NCBI RefSeq assembly: GCF_006228125.1
Contig: NZ_VDFY01000159.1
Span: 1 to 41,384, forward strand
DNA: 41,384 nucleotides
Direction of reading: 5' to 3'
Origin: Micromonospora orduensis
Lineage (GTDB): Bacteria; Actinomycetota; Actinomycetes; Mycobacteriales; Micromonosporaceae
Part shown: positions 16,612 to 27,604 of the stretch, one piece after another
Layout: each line of letters begins with the position of its first letter
Numbering within the stretch: the first letter of the stretch is position 1
Translations under genes and position numbers: made by a program
The notes under the pieces: model-generated
Database searches by the model: none
Told to the model about the DNA's origin: nothing
The model's input: the letters and a program-made list of their open reading frames with translations, nothing else

Positions 16612-17889
16612 ATGACCGCGGTGGAACATGACGCCGACGTCATCGTCGTGGGCGCCGGTCCCGGTGGATCGGCGACGGCGTACCACCTGGCCCGGCACGG
16701 CGTACGGGTGCTGCTGTTGGAGAAGACCGAGTTCCCCCGGGAGAAGGTCTGCGGCGACGGGTTGACCCCGCGCGCCGTGCGCCAGCTCATCCGGATGGGT
16801 GTGGACACCTCACCCGAGGCTGGCTGGCTGCACAACCGGGGCCTGCGGGTCATCGGCGGCGGCGTACGCCTGGAACTGGACTGGCCGGAGCTGGCGAGCT
16901 TCCCCAACTACGGGCTGGTGCGCACCCGACTGGACTTCGACGACCTGCTCGCCCAGCGGGCGGTGGCCGCCGGCGCCAAGCTGCGCACCAACGTCAACGT
17001 GCTGGGCCCCGTGCTCGACGGCGACGGCCGGGTGACCGGGGTCGAGGCGGAGGTGGGGCCCGGCAAGGAGCCGGCGACCTTCCACGCGCCGCTGGTCGTG
17101 GCGGCCGACGGGGTCTCCGGTCGGTTCCCGCTCGCGCTCGGGCTGGCCAAGCGGGAGGACCGGCCGATCGGCGTGGCCGTCCGCCGCTACTACCGCTCCC
17201 CGGTCAAGCACGACGACAACTACCTGGAGTCGTGGCTGGAGCTGCGCAGCAAGGACAGCGGCGACAACCTGCTGCCCGGGTACGGCTGGATCTTCGGGCT
17301 CGGTGACGGGCGGGTGAACGTCGGCCTCGGCGTGCTCAACTCGTCCTCCGCGTTCGGCAAGACCAACTACCGCCGGCTGCTCACCGACTGGCTCGCCAAC
17401 ACCCCCGCCGACTGGGGGATGACCGACGAGACAAACGCCGACGGCCCGATCCTCGGCGCCGCTCTGCCGATGGGCTTCAACCGGGTGCCGCACTACACCC
17501 GCGGCGTCATGCTGGTCGGTGACTCCGGCGGCATGGTCAACCCGTTCAACGGTGAGGGCATCGCGTACGCGATGGAGTCCGGTGAACTGGCGGCGGAGGT
17601 CGCGGTGCAGGCTCTCGCGCGGCCGGCCGGGCCGGAGCGCGAACGGGCGCTGATGGCGTACCCGAACGAGCTGAAGGCCCGCCTCGGCGGCTACTACCGA
17701 CTCGGTGGCATTTTCGTAAAGCTGATCGGCCGTCCGGAGATCATGCGGATCGCCACGAAGCACGGTATGCCGCACCCCACGCTGATGCGTTTCGTACTCA
17801 AGCTGCTGGCCAATCTGACCGACCCCCGTGGCGGGGACGCGATGGACCGGGTCATCAATGCGATGACGAAGGCCGCGCCAGCTGTGTAA
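16612..17889 (+). CDS. menJ: Menaquinone side-chain reductase MenJ (geranylgeranyl reductase family)
   Basis: A 425-residue FAD flavoprotein. The dinucleotide-binding GAGPGG is at 14-19, and FPREKVCGDGLTP (41-53) is the signature of the geranylgeranyl reductase family. The second FAD segment, LVGDSGGMVNPFNGEGIAYAM, lies near residue 305. In Mycobacterium the orthologue saturates one isoprene unit of menaquinone at the membrane. Here the gene follows menG and precedes nuoA, which fits. The ATG at 16612 has a clear GGGAGGAGG Shine-Dalgarno; an in-frame GTG at 16576 would put the operator inside the gene. A hairpin separates it from nuoA. Confidence 0.85.
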   Translation: MTAVEHDADVIVVGAGPGGSATAYHLARHGVRVLLLEKTEFPREKVCGDGLTPRAVRQLIRMGVDTSPEAGWLHNRGLRVIGGGVRLELDWPELASFPNYGLVRTRLDFDDLLAQRAVAAGAKLRTNVNVLGPVLDGDGRVTGVEAEVGPGKEPATFHAPLVVAADGVSGRFPLALGLAKREDRPIGVAVRRYYRSPVKHDDNYLESWLELRSKDSGDNLLPGYGWIFGLGDGRVNVGLGVLNSSSAFGKTNYRRLLTDWLANTPADWGMTDETNADGPILGAALPMGFNRVPHYTRGVMLVGDSGGMVNPFNGEGIAYAMESGELAAEVAVQALARPAGPERERALMAYPNELKARLGGYYRLGGIFVKLIGRPEIMRIATKHGMPHPTLMRFVLKLLANLTDPRGGDAMDRVINAMTKAAPAV

Positions 17890-17895
17890 GTAGGA

Positions 17896-17927
17896 CGGCG
17901 TCGGTGCTGGTCACAGCCCCGACGCCG
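17896..17927 (+). terminator. Hairpin between menJ and nuoA
   Basis: CGGCGTCGG (17896-17904) pairs with CCGACGCCG (17919-17927); inside, GCTG (17906-17909) pairs with CAGC (17914-17917) around a GTCA loop, with one T/C mismatch between the two stems. It starts 6 bp after the menJ stop and suggests that nuo is mainly transcribed from its own promoter. Confidence 0.7.
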
Positions 17928-17970
17928 ACAAAGATCGACCCCCGCCGGCAGCCACCGCGAGGGACGTGAA

Positions 17971-17976
17971 TAGTGT
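17971..17976 (+). promoter_or_regulatory. Possible -10 of the nuoA-N operon
   Basis: TAGTGT fits TANNNT, about 50 bp upstream of nuoA in the least GC-rich part of the gap. No good -35 is visible. An adjacent TGTGA-N6-TCA (17975-17988) is only a half-match to Rex or CRP sites. Confidence 0.35.
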
Positions 17977-18024
17977 GATTTTCGTCAAGCACCGAGGGCA
18001 GGGAAGGACGAGCAGGAGAAAACG

Positions 18025-18390
18025 ATGTCGCTCTCGCCTTACGCACCGATCATCGGGCTGTTCGCCCTCGCCGCGGCGTTCTCGCTGTTCTCCGTTGGCG
18101 CCGCCCGCTTCGCCGGTCCACGTCGTTACAACAAGGCCAAACTCGAGGCTTACGAGTGCGGCATCGAGCCCAGCCCCCAGCCGGTCGGCGGCGGGCGGTT
18201 CCCGATCAAGTTCTACCTGACGGCGATGCTCTTCATCGTCTTCGACATCGAGATCATCTTCCTCTACCCCTGGGCGGTCTCGTTCGACGCCCTGCCGATC
18301 TTCGGCTTCGTGGAGATGGTCCTGTTCATCGTCGCGGTCTTCGTCGCGTACGCCTACGTGTGGCGTCGCGGCGGCCTGGACTGGGACTGA
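18025..18390 (+). CDS. nuoA: NADH-quinone oxidoreductase subunit A
   Basis: A 121-residue membrane subunit of complex I with three transmembrane helices (about 8-28, 62-82 and 90-111). The conserved loop [22 protein letters not shown] (about 43-64) with its Cys-Gly-x-Glu, and the [12 protein letters not shown] helix end, are diagnostic. The loop sits near the quinone channel. It opens the 14-gene operon. AGGAG (18012-18016) is a good Shine-Dalgarno for the ATG at 18025. Confidence 0.95.
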   Translation: MSLSPYAPIIGLFALAAAFSLFSVGAARFAGPRRYNKAKLEAYECGIEPSPQPVGGGRFPIKFYLTAMLFIVFDIEIIFLYPWAVSFDALPIFGFVEMVLFIVAVFVAYAYVWRRGGLDWD

Positions 18391-18404
18391 GGAAGGAACG
18401 TCAG

Positions 18405-19082
18405 ATGGGCATCGAGGAGAAGCTTCCCGCCGGCGTCCTGCTCACCTCGGTGGAGAAGCTGGTCAACTGGTCCCGGAAGTCGTCCGTGTGGGGCGCCACC
18501 TTCGGCCTGGCCTGCTGCGCCATCGAGATGATGGCCGCCGGTGGTCCGCACTACGACATGGGTCGCTGGGGTATGGAGGTCTTCCGGGCCTCGCCCCGGC
18601 AGGCCGACCTGATGATCGTCGCCGGCCGGGTGAGTCAGAAGATGGCCCCGGTGCTGCGGCAGATCTACGACCAGATGGCCGAGCCCCGCTGGGTGCTCTC
18701 GATGGGCGTCTGCGCCAGCAGCGGCGGCATGTTCAACAACTACGCGATCGTGCAGGGCGTCGACCACGTGGTGCCTGTCGACATGTACCTGCCCGGCTGC
18801 CCGCCCCGGCCCGAGATGCTCATCGACGCGATCCTCAAGCTCCGCGAGAAGATCATGTACGAGCCGCTCGGCCCGAACGGCCGCAAGATGCTGGCGGCCC
18901 GGCAGGAGCGCGGCGACGTCCCGGTCGTCCCCTACGGCTCCATGCCGTCCTCGTACCGCAACGACAAGGCCCGGCGTGCCGAGTGGACCAAGGCGGTCCG
19001 CGAGGGGCGCGAGGAGCAGTTGCGGATCGAGAACTGGATGAACGCCCAGAACCACCTCCACCCGCAGGTAGGCCCCAAATGA
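18405..19082 (+). CDS. nuoB: NADH-quinone oxidoreductase subunit B (N2 cluster)
   Basis: A 225-residue peripheral-arm subunit that binds the terminal [4Fe-4S] cluster N2, which hands electrons to menaquinone. The ligands are visible as the tandem pair C37-C38, C103 (MGVC) and C132 (PGCPPRP). An Arg/Lys-rich C-terminal extension of about 70 residues follows the core; such tails are common in actinobacterial NuoB. Shine-Dalgarno GGAAGGAA precedes the ATG at 18405. The stop shares ATGA with nuoC. Confidence 0.95.
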   Translation: MGIEEKLPAGVLLTSVEKLVNWSRKSSVWGATFGLACCAIEMMAAGGPHYDMGRWGMEVFRASPRQADLMIVAGRVSQKMAPVLRQIYDQMAEPRWVLSMGVCASSGGMFNNYAIVQGVDHVVPVDMYLPGCPPRPEMLIDAILKLREKIMYEPLGPNGRKMLAARQERGDVPVVPYGSMPSSYRNDKARRAEWTKAVREGREEQLRIENWMNAQNHLHPQVGPK

Positions 19083-19816
19083 CGTCACCCACCGACAGGA
19101 ACAACGACGGCGGGGTGCCGCTGCCGGTGGTGCCGGCCGGCGCCAGCGGCACCGCCCCTGCCGAGTACCCGCCGGCCAGCCCGGCCGGCCGGGGGATGTT
19201 CGGCAACCAGGGCTCCGGTGACGTGTCCGGCTACGGCGGCCTGGTCCGCCAGCGCCAGCCCATCGAGGAGGCCGCCCGCCCGTACGGCGGCTACTTCGAC
19301 GAGGTGCGCGACGCGCTGGAGGAGGCGTACCCGGCCTTCGGCGACGCGATCGAGAAGGTCGTGGTCGACCGGGGCGAGCTGACCCTGCACGTACGCCCGG
19401 AGCGGATCGCCGAGGTCTGCCAGGTGATGCGCGACGACATGGCGCTGCGCTTCGAGCTGTGCTCCTCGGTGTCCGGGGTGGACTACCTGGGCGCCGACGA
19501 GCGCCGGCTGCACGTGGTCTACCAGCTCACCTCGATGACCTACCGGCGTCGGGTGCGACTGGAGGCCGCGGTCTCCGTCGAAGCCCCGCACCTGCCCAGC
19601 GTGACGGCGGTCTACCCGACGGCGGACTGGCAGGAGCGGGAGGCGTACGACATGTTCGGCATCGTCTTCGACGGCCACCCCAACCTGACCCGGGTCCTCA
19701 TGCCGGACGACTGGGAGGGCCACCCGCAGCGCAAGGACTACCCGCTCGGCGGCGTTCCCGTCGAGTACAAGGGCGCGGAGATCCCCCCGCCGGACCGTAG
19801 GAGGTCCTACCAGTGA
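19079..19816 (+). CDS. nuoC: NADH-quinone oxidoreductase subunit C
   Basis: A 245-residue subunit, separate from NuoD rather than fused as in E. coli. The 30-kDa subunit domain runs from about residue 75 to 230 and ends with the signature [22 protein letters not shown], followed by [21 protein letters not shown]. The first 70 or so residues are a Pro/Gly/Ser-rich, probably disordered extension not needed for the fold. The ATG at 19079 overlaps the nuoB stop (ATGA), so the extension is truly translated. The stop begins an intergenic repeat. Confidence 0.95.
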   Translation: MTSPTDRNNDGGVPLPVVPAGASGTAPAEYPPASPAGRGMFGNQGSGDVSGYGGLVRQRQPIEEAARPYGGYFDEVRDALEEAYPAFGDAIEKVVVDRGELTLHVRPERIAEVCQVMRDDMALRFELCSSVSGVDYLGADERRLHVVYQLTSMTYRRRVRLEAAVSVEAPHLPSVTAVYPTADWQEREAYDMFGIVFDGHPNLTRVLMPDDWEGHPQRKDYPLGGVPVEYKGAEIPPPDRRRSYQ

Positions 19817-19874
19817 GCGCGAGGAGTGCAGCGGAGCGGAGCCCCGCAGTCGCGAACGGAGGGCTGGCACTGTG
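19813..19874 (+). repeat. Stop-to-start intergenic repeat, nuoC/nuoD copy
   Basis: It starts at the nuoC stop with GTGAGCGCGAGGAGTG, continues CAGCGGAGCG, then GAGCCCCGCAGTCGCGAACG and ends GGAGGGCTGGCACTGTGAC. The last part holds the Shine-Dalgarno (GGAGGG) and the GTG start of nuoD. The copy at 26189 has the same two 16-20-bp blocks in the same places. Elsewhere in the operon genes overlap or nearly touch. Confidence 0.8.
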
Positions 19875-21197
19875 ACCACGTCGAACTACGCGACCGAGCG
19901 CGAGACCACCGAGGGTCGCGTCTTCACCGTCACCGGCGGTGACTGGGACACGATCGTGTCGGGCACCGACCCGATCAACGACGAGCGCATCGTCGTCAAC
20001 ATGGGTCCGCAGCACCCGTCCACGCACGGGGTGCTGCGACTGATCCTGGAGCTGGAGGGCGAGACGGTCCGCGAGGCCCGTTCCGTCGTCGGCTACCTGC
20101 ACACCGGCATCGAGAAGAACCTCGAGTACCGCAACTGGGTGCAGGGTTCGACGTTCGTGACCCGGATGGACTACCTCGCGCCGATCTTCAACGAGACGGC
20201 GTACGCCCTCGCGGTCGAGAAGCTGCTCGGGATCACCGACGACATCACCGAGCGGGCCACCACCATCCGCGTGCTGATGATGGAGCTCAACCGGATCTCG
20301 TCGCACCTGGTCTGGCTGGCCACCACCGGCATGGAGCTGGGCGCCATCTCGATCATGCTCTACGGCTTCCGCGAGCGGGAGTACATCCTCGACATCTTCG
20401 AGACCATCACCGGCCTGCGGATGAACCACGCGTACGTCCGCCCGGGCGGTGTGGCGCAGGACGTGCCGGACGAGGCGATCGTCAAGATCCGCGAGTTCCT
20501 CAAGATGATGCCGAAGAAGCTCAAGGAGTACGAGGACCTGCTCTCCGGCCAGCCGATCTGGCTGGAGCGTACGAAGAACGTGGCGGTTCTCGACGTGACC
20601 GGCTGCGTGGCGCTCGGCGTCACCGGCCCGGTGCTGCGCTCCGCCGGCCTCGCCTGGGACCTGCGCAAGACGATGCCGTACTGCGGCTACGAGACGTACG
20701 AGTTCGACGTGCCTACCCACCCCGACGGTGACGTGTGGGGCCGCTACCAGGTGCGCCTCGCCGAGATCCGCGAGTCGATGAAGCTGGTCGAGCAGGCACT
20801 GGACCGGCTGAAGCCGGGGCCGGTGATGGTCGCCGATCGCAAGATCGCGTGGCCGGCGCAGCTGGCCATCGGCGTGGACGGCATGGGCAACTCGCTGGAA
20901 CACGTCGCGAAGATCATGGGTCAGTCGATGGAGTCGCTGATCCACCACTTCAAGCTCGTCACCGAGGGCTTCCGGGTCCCGCCCGGCCAGGTGTACGTGG
21001 GCATCGAGTCCCCGCGCGGGGAGTTGGGCGTGCACGCGGTCTCCGACGGCGGCACGCGGCCGTACCGGGTGCACTACCGGGAGCCGAGCTTCGTCAATCT
21101 CCAGGCCCTACCGGCGATGGCCGAGGGCGGCCTGATCGCCGACGTGATCGCCGGTGGCGCCTCGTTGGACCCGGTGATGGGTGGTTGTGACCGATGA
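19872..21197 (+). CDS. nuoD: NADH-quinone oxidoreductase subunit D (49-kDa)
   Basis: A 441-residue subunit forming, with NuoB, the quinone-reduction site. Conserved parts include [15 protein letters not shown] (about 41-55) with the quinone-pocket His, [10 protein letters not shown], the DYLAP segment and the C-terminal [10 protein letters not shown]. The GTG at 19872 lies at the end of the intergenic repeat and has GGAGGG 9 nt upstream. The stop overlaps nuoE (ATGA). Confidence 0.96.
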   Translation: MTTSNYATERETTEGRVFTVTGGDWDTIVSGTDPINDERIVVNMGPQHPSTHGVLRLILELEGETVREARSVVGYLHTGIEKNLEYRNWVQGSTFVTRMDYLAPIFNETAYALAVEKLLGITDDITERATTIRVLMMELNRISSHLVWLATTGMELGAISIMLYGFREREYILDIFETITGLRMNHAYVRPGGVAQDVPDEAIVKIREFLKMMPKKLKEYEDLLSGQPIWLERTKNVAVLDVTGCVALGVTGPVLRSAGLAWDLRKTMPYCGYETYEFDVPTHPDGDVWGRYQVRLAEIRESMKLVEQALDRLKPGPVMVADRKIAWPAQLAIGVDGMGNSLEHVAKIMGQSMESLIHHFKLVTEGFRVPPGQVYVGIESPRGELGVHAVSDGGTRPYRVHYREPSFVNLQALPAMAEGGLIADVIAGGASLDPVMGGCDR

Positions 21198-22372
21198 GTG
21201 TTGTTTTCACCGATGAGACCCGCGAGCGGGCGCGCGAGATCATCGCCCGCTACCCGGCGGACCGGTCCCGCTCGGCGCTGCTGCCGCTGCTGCACCTGGT
21301 CCAGGCGGAGGAGGGGTACGTCTCCCCGGCTGGTGTCGCGTTCTGCGCCGAGGTGCTCGGGCTGAACAAGGCCCAGGTCGGCGCGGTGGCCACCTTCTAC
21401 ACCATGTACAAGCGCAAGCCGACCGGTGACTTCCTGGTCAGCGTCTGCACCAACACCATGTGCAACGTGCTCGGTGGGCAGGAGGTCTACGACACCCTCT
21501 CCGAGCACCTGGGCGTCGGGCACGACGAGACGACCGCGGACGGCACGATCACGCTGGAGCACGCCGAGTGCCTGGCGGCGTGCGACTACGGCCCGGTGAT
21601 GACCGTCAACTACGACTTCTTCGACGGGGTCGACCCGTCGACGGCGGTAGGCGTGGTCGACGAGCTGCGCGCGGGCGGTCGGCCGATGCCGACCCGTGGC
21701 GCCCGGCTCTGCACGCTCAAGGAGATGGCGGTGCAGCTCGCCGGTTTCGCCGACGAGCGGGACGGCGCGGTCGCCGACGGCGGCCCGGGCGAGCCCACCC
21801 TGCGCGGGCTGCGGCTGGCCCAGCAGCACGGCGTCTCGGTGCCGGGCTTCGACCCGAACACTCCGATCCGCAGCAAGGCGGAGGCGGACAAGGCCGCCGC
21901 CGAGGCCAAGGCGAAGGCGGAGGCCGCCAGGCCGGCGCCCGTCGAGGCCAGCGCGGCCCCGGTCAAGGGCGGCGACGGGGCGTCCGCCCCGACGGGCGCG
22001 ACCGGCGTGGCGAAGCCGGCCGAGGCCACCGAGCCGGCGAAGCCGGTCGAGGCCACCGGCAGCACCGCCCCGGACGTGAAGGCGCCGGACGACAAGTCGC
22101 CGCAGGTGCGTACCGCCGAGACCCGGCAACCGGACGCGGACACCGCCGTGCCGGACGCACCCGGCACCAAGGTTCCGACGGAGACCTCGCCGCCGGCCTC
22201 GCGCGACGCGCAGGACGCGGAGGCCGCCGGCGTGGCGGCCAACGCGCCGGCCGGCGACGGGAAGCCCGCCGGTGACTCCACCGGTGCGCAGGAGCGCAAC
22301 CTCAACGAAGCGTCGGCGGGCGCCGGTGACGCGAACCCCGCCGCCGCGAACGAAACGGGGGCCCAGAAGTGA
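21194..22372 (+). CDS. nuoE: NADH-quinone oxidoreductase subunit E with long low-complexity tail
   Basis: A 392-residue protein. The normal 24-kDa subunit fills about residues 1-190, with the [2Fe-2S] N1a ligands C85, C90, C126 and C130. Residues about 225-392 are a tail rich in Ala, Pro, Lys, Glu, Thr and Gly, with a charged run ([20 protein letters not shown]) and repeated PAEATEP/PVEATGS units. The tail has no predicted fold and roughly doubles the usual length. NuoE works with NuoF in NADH oxidation. The tail is in frame and coupled to nuoF (GTGA overlap), so it is translated. Its role is unknown. Confidence 0.93.
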   Translation: MSVVFTDETRERAREIIARYPADRSRSALLPLLHLVQAEEGYVSPAGVAFCAEVLGLNKAQVGAVATFYTMYKRKPTGDFLVSVCTNTMCNVLGGQEVYDTLSEHLGVGHDETTADGTITLEHAECLAACDYGPVMTVNYDFFDGVDPSTAVGVVDELRAGGRPMPTRGARLCTLKEMAVQLAGFADERDGAVADGGPGEPTLRGLRLAQQHGVSVPGFDPNTPIRSKAEADKAAAEAKAKAEAARPAPVEASAAPVKGGDGASAPTGATGVAKPAEATEPAKPVEATGSTAPDVKAPDDKSPQVRTAETRQPDADTAVPDAPGTKVPTETSPPASRDAQDAEAAGVAANAPAGDGKPAGDSTGAQERNLNEASAGAGDANPAAANETGAQK

Positions 22373-23685
22373 CCACTCCCCGCCCGGAGACGTTGGCCAA
22401 GCTGACGCCGGTGCTGACCAAGCGCTGGCTGTCGCCGGACGCCTGGCGGATCGGCACCTACGAGCAGCTCGACGGCTATGCCGCGCTGCGCAAGGCGCTC
22501 AAGGCCCACCCGGACGACCTGATCCAGCTGATCAAGGACTCCGGGCTGCGCGGTCGTGGCGGCGCGGGCTTCCCCACCGGACTCAAGTGGGGCTTCATCC
22601 CGCAGGGCGACGGCAAGCCGCACTACCTGGTGGTCAACGCCGACGAGGGCGAGCCGGGCACCTGCAAGGACCTGCCGCTGATGACCCACGACCCGCACGC
22701 GCTGGTCGAGGGCGTCATCATCGCCTCGTACGCGATCCGGGCCAGCCGCGCCTACATCTACATCCGGGGCGAGGCGGTGCACGCCGCTCGCCGGCTGCGC
22801 AACGCGGTCCAGGAGGCGTACGACAAGGGCTACCTCGGTCGGAACATCCTGCGTAGCGGCTACGACCTGGAGCTGGTGGTGCACTCCGGCGCCGGGGCGT
22901 ACATCTGCGGCGAGGAGACGGCGCTGCTGGACTCCCTGGAGGGGTTCCGGGGTCAGCCCCGGCTGCGTCCGCCGTTCCCGGCCACCCACGGCCTGTACGC
23001 CAGCCCGACGGTGGTGAACAACGTCGGCACCATCGCCAGCGTGCCGCCGATCGTGCTCGGCGGCGCCGACTGGTGGAAGAGCATGGGCACCGAGAAGTCC
23101 TCCGGGCCGATGATCTACTCGCTCTCCGGCCGGGTCGCCAACCCCGGCCAGTACGAGTGCTCGATGGGTGTCACGCTGCGCGAGCTGCTGGAGCTGGCCG
23201 GCGGCATGCAGCCCGGTCACAACCTGCGGTTCTGGACGCCGGGCGGCTCGTCCACCCCGCTGCTCGCCGCCGAGCACCTGGACGTGCCACTGGACTTCGA
23301 GGGGGTGGCGGCGGCCGGCTCGATCCTCGGCACCACTGCCACCCAGATCTTCTCCGACCAGGACTGCCCGGTCTACGCGACGTACCGGTGGCTGGAGTTC
23401 TACCACCACGAGTCGTGCGGCAAGTGCACCCCGTGCCGTGAGGGCAACTACTGGATGGTCCGGGTCTACCGGCGGATCCTCGCCGGTCAGGGCACCCACG
23501 AAGACCTGGACACCCTGCTGGACACCTGCGACAACATCCTCGGCCGTTCGTTCTGCGGTCTGGGTGACGGCGCCACCAGCTCGGTGACCTCCTCGCTGAA
23601 GTACTTCAAGCAGGACTACCTCGACTACATCGAGGGACGTACCGCTCCCAAGCTGTCGGAGAAGACCCTGGTAGGGGCGCACTGA
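22369..23685 (+). CDS. nuoF: NADH-quinone oxidoreductase subunit F (NADH/FMN site)
   Basis: A 438-residue flavoprotein that takes hydride from NADH. The FMN/NADH-binding region [14 protein letters not shown] (about 60-73) and [12 protein letters not shown] are present, as is [19 protein letters not shown]. The N3 [4Fe-4S] ligands are in [11 protein letters not shown] and a later Cys in RSFCGLGDG. The GTG at 22369 overlaps the nuoE stop, and the TGA overlaps the nuoG ATG by one base (TGATG). Confidence 0.96.
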   Translation: MTTPRPETLAKLTPVLTKRWLSPDAWRIGTYEQLDGYAALRKALKAHPDDLIQLIKDSGLRGRGGAGFPTGLKWGFIPQGDGKPHYLVVNADEGEPGTCKDLPLMTHDPHALVEGVIIASYAIRASRAYIYIRGEAVHAARRLRNAVQEAYDKGYLGRNILRSGYDLELVVHSGAGAYICGEETALLDSLEGFRGQPRLRPPFPATHGLYASPTVVNNVGTIASVPPIVLGGADWWKSMGTEKSSGPMIYSLSGRVANPGQYECSMGVTLRELLELAGGMQPGHNLRFWTPGGSSTPLLAAEHLDVPLDFEGVAAAGSILGTTATQIFSDQDCPVYATYRWLEFYHHESCGKCTPCREGNYWMVRVYRRILAGQGTHEDLDTLLDTCDNILGRSFCGLGDGATSSVTSSLKYFKQDYLDYIEGRTAPKLSEKTLVGAH

Positions 23686-26192
23686 TGACCGACGTAGCAA
23701 AGCAGACCGAAACCGTCACCCTCACCATCGACGGCGTCGAGGTCACCGCCCCCAAGGGGACGCTGCTGATCCGGGTCGCCGAGCAGATGGGCACCGAGAT
23801 CCCCCGGTTCTGCGACCACCCGCTGCTGGCCCCGGCCGGCGCATGCCGGCAGTGCCTGGTCGAGGTGGAGGGGCAGCGCAAGCCGGTCGCCTCCTGCACC
23901 CAGACCGTCGCCGACGGCATGGTCGTGCGTACCCAGCTCACCTCCCCGGTCGCCAAGAAGGCGCAGGAGGGGGTGATGGAGCTGCTGCTGCTCAACCACC
24001 CGCTGGACTGCCCGATGTGTGACAAGGGCGGCGAGTGCCCGCTCCAGAACCAGGCGATGTCCACCGGCCGCACCGACTCGCGCTTCCATGAGCACAAGCG
24101 GGAGTACGAGAAGCCGATGGCGATCAGCAGCCAGGTGCTGCTGGACCGCGAGCGGTGCGTGCTCTGCCAGCGGTGCACCCGGTTCTCGGAGGAGATCGCC
24201 GGCGACAAGTTCATCGACCTGATGGGCCGGTCGTCCGCCGAGGAGATCAACATCTACCGGGACGACGCGTACGGCGAGGAGGGCGACGCCGGGGACGTGC
24301 CGTTCAACTCCTACTTCTCCGGCAACACAGTCCAGATCTGCCCGGTGGGTGCGCTGACCGGTGCCCAGTACCGCTTCCGGGCCCGCCCGTTCGACCTGGT
24401 GTCCAGCCCGAGCGTCTGCGAGCACTGCTCGGCCGGCTGCGGGCAGCGCACCGACTGGCGGCGCGGCAAGGTGCTGCGCCGGCTGGCCGGTGACGAGCCG
24501 GAGGTCAACGAGGAGTGGAACTGCGACAAGGGCCGCTGGGGCTTCCAGTACACCCGCGCCACCGACCGGCTGACCAACCCGCTGGTCCGCGACGAGCGCA
24601 CCGGCGAGCTGCGGGAGGCGTCCTGGAGTGAGGCGCTCACCGTGGCCGCCGAGGGGCTGCACGCGGCCCGGGAGGGCGGGCAGGGCGCGGCGGTGCTCAC
24701 CGGCGGCCGGCTGACCGTCGAGGACGCCTACGCGTACGCGAAGTTCGCCCGGGTGGCACTGAACACCAACGACATCGACTTCCGGGCCCGACCGGTCTCC
24801 CGCGAGGAAGCCGACTTCCTGGCCAGCTCGGTCGCCGGGGTCACCGACGTGACCTACACCGACGTGGAGAACGCGCCGGCGGTGGTGCTGGTCGGCCTGG
24901 AGCCGGAGGAGGAGTGCCCGATCCTCTTCCTGCGGCTGCGCAAGGCGTACCTGAAGAAGACCCTGACGGTGTACGCGCTGGCGCCCTTCGCCACCCGCGG
25001 CCTGGAGAAGCTCGGTGCCAAGCTGGCCCGGGTGGTGCCGGGCGAGGAGGCAAGCGTGCTCGCCGAGCACGCCACGGTCACCGAGGCGCTGAGCGCACCG
25101 GGCGCGATCCTGATCGTCGGCGAGCGGCTGGCCACCGTGCCGGGCGGGCTCTCCGCCGCGGCCGACGTGGCCCGGCGTACCGGCGCGAAGCTGGCCTGGG
25201 TGCCGCGGCGCGCGGGTGACCGCGGCGCGGTCGACGCGGGCTGCCTGCCCAACCTGCTGCCCGGTGGCCGGCTGGTCACCGAGCCGGCCGCGCGGGCCGA
25301 GCTGGGTGAGGCGTGGGACATCCCGGCCGGGGTGATCCCGAGCCAGGCCGGCCGGGACACCGACCAGATCCTGGCGGCTGCGGCCAACGGGCAGCTCGGC
25401 GCCCTGGTGGTGGGTGGTGTCGACCCGGCCGACCTGGCCGATCCGCGACTCGCCGAGGCCGCCCTGGACGCGGTGCCGTTCCTGGTCAGCCTCGAGCTGC
25501 GCGCCAGCGCGGTGACCCGGCGGGCGAACGTGGTGCTGCCGGTCGCGCCGGTGGTCGAGAAGGCCGGCAGTTTCCTGGACTGGGAGGGCCGGCTGCGTCC
25601 GTTCGAGGCGGTGCTGAACACCGCGGCGATGACCGACGGCCGGGTGCTCGACGCGCTGGCCGCGCTGCTCGACGTGCAGCTCGGCACCGCCGACGTGCCG
25701 AGTGTGCGTCGGGAGCTGGGCTCGCTGCCGGCCACCCGTACGACCCGGCCGGCTGCCCCGTCGGTGTCGCCGGGCACGGTGCCCCATCCGGGCGCCGGGG
25801 AGGCCGTGCTGGCCACCTGGCACCAGCTGGTCGACCTGGGCACCCTCACCGACGGCGACGAGCACCTCGCCGGCACCGCCCGCCCGCCGGTCGTCCGGCT
25901 GGGCAAGGGCACCGCCGAGGCGCTCGGTGTGGCCGACGGCGACGCGGTCACGGTCGGTACCGACCGGGGCGCGCTGACCCTGCCGGCCGAGCTCACCGAG
26001 ATGCCGGACGGCGTGGTCTGGTTGCCGACCAACTCACCCGGTTCGACCGTGCGACGCAGCCTCGGGGCGACGTCCGGCACGGTCGTTCGGATCTCCGTTC
26101 CCGCACCGAGCGCGACCGTTCCGGCCGGGCGGGTCGCGGCGGACGAGGCCGGTCTCCCGGGTCCGCTGCTCAACACTGGGGGTAACCAGTGA
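23685..26192 (+). CDS. nuoG: NADH-quinone oxidoreductase subunit G
   Basis: An 835-residue iron-sulfur subunit. In order: an N-terminal [2Fe-2S] ferredoxin domain (Cys in [17 protein letters not shown] and later VASC), the N5 region with [17 protein letters not shown], the N4-type CVLCQRC, and CEHC-x3-C followed 27 residues later by NCDKGRW. The last set (C-x2-C-x3-C-x27-C) is the extra N7 cluster that only some bacteria have. A molybdopterin-oxidoreductase-like domain without cofactor follows to the C-terminus. Electrons pass from NuoF through it to NuoI. The stop starts the second intergenic repeat. Confidence 0.95.
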   Translation: MTDVAKQTETVTLTIDGVEVTAPKGTLLIRVAEQMGTEIPRFCDHPLLAPAGACRQCLVEVEGQRKPVASCTQTVADGMVVRTQLTSPVAKKAQEGVMELLLLNHPLDCPMCDKGGECPLQNQAMSTGRTDSRFHEHKREYEKPMAISSQVLLDRERCVLCQRCTRFSEEIAGDKFIDLMGRSSAEEINIYRDDAYGEEGDAGDVPFNSYFSGNTVQICPVGALTGAQYRFRARPFDLVSSPSVCEHCSAGCGQRTDWRRGKVLRRLAGDEPEVNEEWNCDKGRWGFQYTRATDRLTNPLVRDERTGELREASWSEALTVAAEGLHAAREGGQGAAVLTGGRLTVEDAYAYAKFARVALNTNDIDFRARPVSREEADFLASSVAGVTDVTYTDVENAPAVVLVGLEPEEECPILFLRLRKAYLKKTLTVYALAPFATRGLEKLGAKLARVVPGEEASVLAEHATVTEALSAPGAILIVGERLATVPGGLSAAADVARRTGAKLAWVPRRAGDRGAVDAGCLPNLLPGGRLVTEPAARAELGEAWDIPAGVIPSQAGRDTDQILAAAANGQLGALVVGGVDPADLADPRLAEAALDAVPFLVSLELRASAVTRRANVVLPVAPVVEKAGSFLDWEGRLRPFEAVLNTAAMTDGRVLDALAALLDVQLGTADVPSVRRELGSLPATRTTRPAAPSVSPGTVPHPGAGEAVLATWHQLVDLGTLTDGDEHLAGTARPPVVRLGKGTAEALGVADGDAVTVGTDRGALTLPAELTEMPDGVVWLPTNSPGSTVRRSLGATSGTVVRISVPAPSATVPAGRVAADEAGLPGPLLNTGGNQ

Positions 26193-26258
26193 GCGCGAGG
26201 AGTGAACGAGCGCAGCGAGTGAGCCCCGCAGTCGCGAACGAAAGGTGGGCATTGTGAC
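26189..26258 (+). repeat. Stop-to-start intergenic repeat, nuoG/nuoH copy
   Basis: Starts at the nuoG stop with GTGAGCGCGAGGAGTG, has AACGAGCGCAGCGAGT in the middle, then GAGCCCCGCAGTCGCGAACG and ends AAAGGTGGGCATTGTGAC. The end supplies the Shine-Dalgarno (AAAGG) and GTG start of nuoH. The first and third blocks match the copy at 19813 exactly; the middle differs in length and is like the GAGCGnAGCGAG core seen at 9203. Confidence 0.8.
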
Positions 26259-27603
26259 TCTCCGCCTCGCCCAGGACCCGACGCTTGCCGACTTCGGTCG
26301 GGATCCGTGGTGGCTGGTCCTTGGCAAGATCGTCTTTGCGTTCGCCTTCGGTCTGCTGGCCACCCTGCTCGGCGTCTGGTTCGAGCGGCGCGTGGTGGGC
26401 TACATGCAGGTGCGGCCCGGCCCCAACCAGGTCGGCCCGTTCGGTCTGCTGCAGACCCTCGCCGACGGCCTCAAGATGGCCTTCAAGGAGGACATCCTGC
26501 CGAAGGCGGCCGACAAGGTCGTCTACTTCTTCGCCCCGACCATCTCGGTGATCTGCGCGGTCACCGCGCTGTCGGTGGTGCCGTTCGGCCCGATGGTGAG
26601 CATCGCCGGCCACCACACGCCGTTGCAGGTCACCGACGTGCCGGTGGCGGTGCTGCTGCTGCTGGCCTGCTCCTCGATGGGCGTCTACGGCATCGTGCTG
26701 GGCGGCTGGGCCTCCGGCTCGACGTACCCGCTGCTCGGCGGTCTGCGGTCCAGCGCCCAGATGATCTCGTACGAGGTCGCGATGGGTCTGAGCATCGTGG
26801 CGGTCTTCATGACCGCCGGCACGATGAGCACCAGCGGGATCGTCGCCAAGCAGGCCCACGGGACGCAGCTCAGCATCGGCGGGTTCGACCTGCCGGCGCC
26901 GGGCTGGTACGCGATCCTGCTGCTGCCCAGCTTCATCATCTTCTTCATCGCCACCGTGGGTGAGACCAACCGGGCGCCGTTCGACCTGCCCGAGGCCGAG
27001 TCCGAGCTGGTCGCCGGCTTCATGACCGAGTACAGCTCGCTGAAGTTCGCGCTCTTCATGCTCAGCGAGTACGTCGCGATGGTGACCATGTCCGCGGTCA
27101 CCACCACGCTGTTCCTCGGCGGTTGGCGGGCGCCCTGGCCGATCACCCTGTGGGAGGGCGCCAACTCCGGTTGGTGGCCGATGCTGTGGTTCTTCGGCAA
27201 GGTGATCGCGCTGGTCTTCGTGTTCGTGTGGCTGCGGGGCACGCTGCCCCGGCTGCGCTACGACCAGTTCATGCGCTTCGGCTGGAAGGTGCTGCTGCCG
27301 ATCAACCTGGTGTGGATCCTGGTCCTGTCGGGCCTGCGCTCCATCGAGGACTGGGACTCGCGCAGCAAGCTCATCGCGGTCGGCATCCCGGCCGGCGTGC
27401 TGCTGATCGCCACGCTGTTCTGGCCCAACCGCCGGCCGCAGCCAAAGCCGACCACGCAGGAACAGGTCGACAACCGGCCGTACGGGAGCTTCCCGCTGCC
27501 ACCGATGGATCTACAGGTACCACCGAGCCCGCGTATCACGCGCGTGGTCGCCGAGCGGGAGCCGGCCAACATCGTCGCCGGCTCGGACTCCAGGGAGGTG
27601 TGA
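26254..27603 (+). CDS. nuoH: NADH-quinone oxidoreductase subunit H
   Basis: A 449-residue membrane subunit joining the peripheral and membrane arms and forming part of the quinone channel. Eight or so transmembrane helices are visible. Marks are [19 protein letters not shown] (about 38-56), [11 protein letters not shown] and the loop [20 protein letters not shown] with its essential acidic residues. A soluble C-terminal tail of about 60 residues follows the last helix. The GTG at 26254 is preferred over the in-frame GTG at 26245, because it occupies the same place in the repeat as the nuoD start and has AAAGG 9 nt upstream. Confidence 0.95.
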   Translation: MTLRLAQDPTLADFGRDPWWLVLGKIVFAFAFGLLATLLGVWFERRVVGYMQVRPGPNQVGPFGLLQTLADGLKMAFKEDILPKAADKVVYFFAPTISVICAVTALSVVPFGPMVSIAGHHTPLQVTDVPVAVLLLLACSSMGVYGIVLGGWASGSTYPLLGGLRSSAQMISYEVAMGLSIVAVFMTAGTMSTSGIVAKQAHGTQLSIGGFDLPAPGWYAILLLPSFIIFFIATVGETNRAPFDLPEAESELVAGFMTEYSSLKFALFMLSEYVAMVTMSAVTTTLFLGGWRAPWPITLWEGANSGWWPMLWFFGKVIALVFVFVWLRGTLPRLRYDQFMRFGWKVLLPINLVWILVLSGLRSIEDWDSRSKLIAVGIPAGVLLIATLFWPNRRPQPKPTTQEQVDNRPYGSFPLPPMDLQVPPSPRITRVVAEREPANIVAGSDSREV

Positions 27604-27604
27604 C

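Noticed and set aside
17975..17990. Possible Rex/CRP site at the nuoA promoter
   Set aside because: Only the first half (TGTGA) matches; the second half has TCA then mismatches. Too weak to call.
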